The notes below the pieces were generated by a model, which was given only the letters and a program-made list of their open reading frames with translations, searched no databases and was not told the DNA's origin. A stretch of DNA of 64,000 bases from Erigeron canadensis (taxonomy: Eukaryota; Streptophyta; Magnoliopsida; Asterales; Asteraceae), in contig NC_057762.1 in NCBI RefSeq assembly GCF_010389155.1, positions 33,044,055 through 33,108,054 of the forward strand, read 5' to 3'. Of the stretch, positions 59,071 through 64,000 are shown piece after piece. Numbering within the stretch: position 1 is the first letter of the stretch; each line of letters starts with the position of its first letter. The position numbers and the translations under genes are program-made.

Positions 59071-62000
59071 ATGGGGAGAGGAAGAGTGGAATTGAAAAGA
59101 ATTGAGAATAAAATAAATAGGCAAGTAACTTTTGCAAAAAGAAGAAATGGGCTGCTTAAAAAAGCTTATGAACTCTCTGTTCTTTGTGATGCTGAAGTTG
59201 CTCTTATCATCTTCTCAAATAGAGGAAAGCTTTATGAGTTTTGCAGCACTTCCAAGTACCTAGCTACCTTTAATTTATAATTTACTATGTGTTTTTGTAT
59301 GTATATATGTTTGTAGATCTGATATAGGATTTGTGTTTTTGATGAAAATATGTTTTAATTTGATAACTTGTGTGATGTGATTTGTTACAATACCGATGTG
59401 GTCTGTGGTGGATATATACGTTGTGTATATGTATGTATTTTCCAAAGAAATGCTTTTGTGGTTTGATATAATTAAAAGATTTTTTTCTTGTCTAATTTAT
59501 AAATGGAATCAACTAGCTGTTCAAAAAAAAAAAAAACTAGCTAGATCGTGTCTATATGAATCTAAATAATGTAAAATTGTAAATACAAATGTTATCTATA
59601 CAAAAAGAAGTATATTTACTTTTGAGTTTAATTTATTTTACTTGTAATGAATAATTGTTCGTGTTGATTTACATCAGAATCAATTAATGGTCATCGTTTT
59701 TAAACATTGACAACATCTAGAATATTGATCTAGCTAGATCGATCTACACAATTTTTATATTTAGACTTATGGACTAATGGTACCTTGATAAAATTAGATT
59801 TAAGTTAAGTTTTATGTTAAGTTTGTTGGGTAGAATTAATAATTTGTTACGTATCTTGTTCAAAATCTTGGTGGGGATTGGAGCTAGCTACAAGTTCCAT
59901 TGAATTCATAGGCTGAAGAACAAATATTTGTTAATTGTTTTCTTGGAACCCTAACTTAAAAGCACAATTTTCAAAGATACAATGTTGTCAACAGCTTTAT
60001 TTGGATTATGAAATGTATTTAGTATCATGATTACTCACTAATCATTTCAATAAACCCTGCTAGCTAGCTAGCTATTTTTGTTTTTCATAGTTATCTTAAA
60101 GTGATGTTTATGTAAAAGGCTAGTGTTATAGAATCAAAGTAGTTGTGTATTGTCCAAACTAGACTTATTGAAACATGAGTTATTTTTTTATTTTGGAAAG
60201 GCTGAAACATGAGTTTTGATATTGAAATTTTATACTAACTTTATACAGAGCTAGCTAGGTTCTATAAAGGGTCATTTTTTACCTTATCTGTAGATATATT
60301 ACAAAAGGTTATAATCTATTCATGTAATTAGTTTAACTTGAAGCTTTCATGGAATTGTATTGCTACAAAATATGCACATTACATGCTATATATATGGCTA
60401 GAGAGAATGGTCATGAGATTGTGCTCTTTTAGCATGGTATTATTGTAATATTATCGTTGCATAATTTAAAAAAATACTTGAAATAAACTTTAACTTATGA
60501 GAGTTTGCCTAATGATTTAAAAACTTATACAGTGCTGAGAGGTTCAAGAATCCGAGTATCCGACCTGATAACTTCTTAAATAGAAACTTGTTAACAAGAG
60601 ACGGATATTAGTATTAATTGAACGCTAATGGCGGAAAGTATTTTATTTTAATAAACTAAAGGCGGAAAGTTGTTCTTTGTTATGACTAGCATGCTCAAGA
60701 TGCTCGAAAGGTATCAGAATTGCACTTATAGTTCCATGGAAGTAAATCGAACAGCCAATGATGCCGAGGTATATCCATTTCCAATCTTATTTCTTCATGT
60801 GATCGATCAAAGCCCATTTCGGATCATGTCAGTTAGAACCTTTTTTTGGTACTTGTCAAGTATTCTAATGAGTATCTTGTTTTGATCATATAGCAAAGCA
60901 GCTATAAGGAGTACATGAAACTGAAAGCTAAATATGAATCTCTACAACAATACCAAAGGTAAGTAACACAGTATAACTTAGTGTTTGGGAATGCGTTTTG
61001 AAGTGATTATCTGATTATTACGTTCGTAAAACGCAAATAATCTAAAAAAGTGTTTGTGTGAAAAAATGATTATCTGCTATGAAAACGCAGTTTTGAAGAA
61101 GCATGTACCTACCTGCTTTTTTCAAAACGCAGTTTTGAAAACGCATAATTTATTTTGAAAACGCAAAATCCGTTTTGTAATCACAATAACAAACACCCCC
61201 TAAGAAAGATCATGATTAACTCTTGATGAGTAGATTCTAATTGATTAGACTAACAAGAAATGTTCATATCACAGGCAACTTTTTGGAGAAGATCTAGGGC
61301 CGCTGAATCTGAAAGAACTTGAGCAATTAGAGCGCCAACTTGACTCTACTCTAAGGCAAATCCGGTCCATAAGGGTAAAAGACGCCATATCTTGTTTTGC
61401 ATAATACAAAATTATCTAATCTTAAGGAAGTGACTATTGTGCATAAAGCTATCAAAAACCAAATTTGGAAACAACTCAACTTGCTAAAGCTAGGAATATA
61501 TAATTTTGACATTTATCTAACTATATGTATGATCTTATGTTCAATATGCAGACCCAATCAATGCTCGATCGCCTCTCCGATCTTCAAGTTAAGGTATCGC
61601 GCATATTCCTAGTTTTCAAGGTTTTTAAACGTTCAAAATATTAACGTATTATTTTACAGGAAAGGATGTGGCTAGAAGCTAATAAAGCTTTGCAGAATAA
61701 AGTAAGAACACTGTGAATGCATATAACCATACTGATCATTACGGAAAAATAACTATATAGATTACTTAAATTTGTTGTTTATGTTTTTTTTTTAATTGCA
61801 GCTAGAGGAATTCTATGCCGAAAATCAGGCAGGACCATCATGGGCAGGAGGTGAAAATGGTACATATGAGCAACACCATCAACACCAGGAACAACATGAT
61901 CAAGGCTTCTTCCAGCCTCTAGACTGCAACTCCAATTTGCAAATTGGGTAATTCTACACACCAAACTTATATCATTGCATATCTATAATATATCAGTTTA

Positions 62001-62681
62001 GTACTAGCTAGTTACTAATAAAATATATAACTATACTAAAGTGGCTGTTATTTTCTCAAACAATGTGTCAAGTTGATACACCATGAGTTATTTGATGTGT
62101 GTTTTTGGCTAATAGGATGGAACTTTGTCTCTTTTTTTGGTGTCTCTTTGGTCTAAAGCTCTGTAGCATTTGACTAAGTAAAATGAGAATAAATTCTATT
62201 GAAAAGGCTGAAAGGATGGGTTTTTTTTCACCATAGTGATCATTTTCAATCCAAAGTTGTTATTTATTAATGTTCGAATTATCAGACTTGGGCAAATTAA
62301 GACCTGGACAATGTGTTACAACATAATGATTTAGCTTAAACCTAGTCATGCAACTTTCAATCTACCTCAAAAAATAAAAAAAATTTGATGTTACTTTTAA
62401 CTTGATAATCAGTTTCTAACACATCGAGTTTTCTCACTCTTCATTGTCAAAGAAAGACTTTAAGTATTAAAAGGCACTTAGATACTAAACATATAATCGG
62501 TTTATGTATTATTTCTTGTGAATTATTTCATTAATTTCATCGATCATATATGAGTTGTCACTCTTATCAATCTTCAAAATCCAAATTTATATACAGGTAT
62601 AATACAATAAGTTCAAACCAGATAGCAGCATCAACAAGTGGACAGAATGTCAATGGAATAGTCCCTGGATGGATGCTTTGA
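59071..62681 (+). CDS. SEPALLATA-like (SEP1/2 clade) MADS-box factor
   Basis: Eight exons (59071-59255, 60690-60768, 60894-60958, 61275-61374, 61552-61593, 61660-61701, 61802-61947, 62597-62681) give 247 residues. Exon sizes 185-79-65-100-42-42 are the fixed MIKC pattern of this clade. The MADS domain starts [20 protein letters not shown] and includes [20 protein letters not shown]. The K domain has LLF-type helices with [20 protein letters not shown] and [18 protein letters not shown]. The tail is Gln/His-rich ([13 protein letters not shown]), then LQIGYN, and ends [11 protein letters not shown], the SEP II motif of SEP1/2/4 proteins. The start is set by MGRG; an in-frame upstream ATG (58897) is in the leader. 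Family role: nuclear bridge protein in floral organ quartets. Intron 1 is 1.4 kb and intron 3 holds a MITE-like insert. Confidence 0.95.
59519..59533. mobile_element. Possible micro-insertion of a SINE tail in SEP intron 1
   Basis: AACTAGCT is present on both sides (59511-59518 and 59534-59541) of GTTC followed by 11 A. This looks like a very short 3'-end retroposition of a SINE ending in GTTC-poly(A). The repeat is short and partly AT, so chance is possible. Confidence 0.35.
60978..61203. mobile_element. MITE-like insert in SEP intron 3
   Basis: The left part TTAGTGTTTGGGAATGCG and the reverse of the right part TTAGGGGGTGTTTGTTATTG form imperfect inverted ends. The body holds several AAAACGCAGTTTTGAA words in both directions (61081, 61127) that would fold back. 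A target duplication could not be fixed; TTA/TAA at the borders may suggest Harbinger. It occupies most of the 316-bp intron. Confidence 0.5.
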
Positions 62682-64000
62682 CTTTGACAAAGTCAATTAA
62701 GCTGGAAAAACTGGTCAACAAACCCTCCCCCTCTTTTTTGGTGATATAAGATCTTCAATAAATTTCGTCTCTAATAATTTTGGCTTGAATTATGGGAACA
62801 TGTAAGAACCTAGCTACCAATGAAAGACAAAAATGAACAACCTTTTTTTTTCTTCGATCTTCTTCTTTCCCAATTTACATAGTTTAAAGTTGTTTTGTGT
62901 GCACATTTTAAGATTGTTATAACTTTATTTTCCTTAACTGTTGCTTCTTGTACGTCAGTCTTTGTTCCAGGTTTGTTTTTTCCAAAATTTTGGAAAGCGT
63001 AAATGTTAGGACACGTCTGTTTATTTAAGGAAGCTATTTGTACATCATCAAAAACTAATAAAGAAGGGAGAATAGTTTTACTATAACTAGCCTATACCCA
63101 CGCAATACGACGAGACTAACCATTTCATGCATGATTGCAAACGTACTTATGATGATGTTTGTGTCGTTTGTTTTGCGACCCATTGATCAACATGGTTCTA
63201 ATTATTAATGTTTCGCAATACATTTATCAATTATAAAATTTAAGGTCATAACATCTCCGATGCTATGAACTTAAAGTAAATAGCATTGCCATATACTATA
63301 AAAGTAACATCCAATGTCATCTTCTGCGTGTTTTGTTCCAATGCTCTCATGCCAAATTTTTCATAAAATTCAATTTTTAAGACAAAAATTAGAAGTATTT
63401 GGATTAAATAAGAGGATATACGACCCATTTTTTCTATTAGCAAGTTCATCGAAGTTCATGGGATTAACTTGTACTATACCTTATAAACTTCTATAAGCTA
63501 GCATTGCAAAACAATGGTAGTTTATAGTGTACGTTGTTGCATTAATCTCACCTTTTTATATATATGTTATTATCATAGAATGGACATCTCCTATTCTCCT
63601 ATGGATTAACGCTGAAGATACTCCAAGTAAATTCCTTAGCGTGAGTTGTAAGTATATATAGCTTGGTGAATTGAATAAATTCTACTACAAATCTAAGACA
63701 ATAGAGACATGTTGAAAGAATAGAGACCACTTATTTTCTCTGTTTCCTCTATAACCGGTTTCTATAAGCTTGTACTAGTGAAATGAAATATAAAAGTGAA
63801 AAAAACCCAATATATTTTGGTTCACAAGTCACTTTGTAAATAGGGGTAAAAGTAATAGGATAAGGTATAAGGTAGCCTTTTAGTTATACACAAAGTGTAA
63901 TTTTAAGTTTTTGAAAATTAGGATCAGATATCCATCCATTACATGTATAATAAGTTTTGTTTTTGGACGGCAAAAGGAATATAATATAAGGATCGACTAG
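62682..64000. other. 3' flank of the SEP-like gene, intergenic
   Basis: A probable 3' UTR with AATAAATTTC at 62757, then AT-rich DNA to the window edge. CCTATACCCACGCAATACGACG at 63091 is a Helitron-like word similar in type to 48924, unpaired. No gene recognised. Confidence 0.4.

Overview
The window reads as nuclear DNA of a flowering plant. It is AT-rich, its genes are interrupted by GT..AG introns, and it is crowded with short transposable elements. The gene set includes a SEPALLATA-type MADS gene, an R2R3-MYB, a GRAS gene and a brassinosteroid C-6 oxidase, which points to a eudicot. An asterid, perhaps an Asteraceae species, is my guess from the style of the repeats; the sequence alone does not prove it.

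I can support eight protein-coding genes with exon structures. Left to right they are: a B12D/MLRQ-like small mitochondrial protein (4054-5090, +); a PI-PLC X-domain protein (11270-14421, +); a CYP85A cytochrome P450 (27434-32689, +); a UDP-arabinopyranose mutase/RGP (35001-36385, +); the tRNA m2,2-G26 dimethyltransferase TRM1 (36733-42250, -); an intronless SCL3-like GRAS regulator (43791-45038, -); an R2R3-MYB factor (54719-55690, +); and a SEP1/2-like MADS-box factor (59071-62681, +). Every listed exon set keeps frame across its junctions. The genes are independent units, as expected in plants, and do not form a pathway cluster. CYP85A makes brassinosteroids, RGP feeds cell-wall arabinose, TRM1 modifies tRNA, and the three regulators act in growth and flowering.

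Between and inside the genes are mobile elements whose ends I could often fix by target-site duplications (TSDs). They include a Mutator-like element with ~237-bp inverted ends and a perfect 9-bp TSD (6369-7497), nested in an older element (5789-7758). There are two PIF/Harbinger elements with TAA TSDs: 18821-20934, with a broken transposase, and 33517-34509, which keeps only the N-terminal part of one. There is also a Tourist-like MITE (1989-2347), a hAT-like MITE in a CYP85A intron (31297-31516), and three SINE-like families, two of them with long perfect TSDs. A 1.45-kb piece of the PLC gene was copied downstream and is now a pseudogene (15985-17453). A kinase-like exon fragment lies alone at 51339-51415.

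I found no virus, CRISPR array, operon or obviously new multi-gene system. The most useful leads are a Gly-to-Arg change in the oxygen-binding helix of the CYP85A enzyme, the nested elements, the truncated Harbinger protein, and the SINE families. All exon boundaries come from reading the sequence and homologous protein families, without transcript data.
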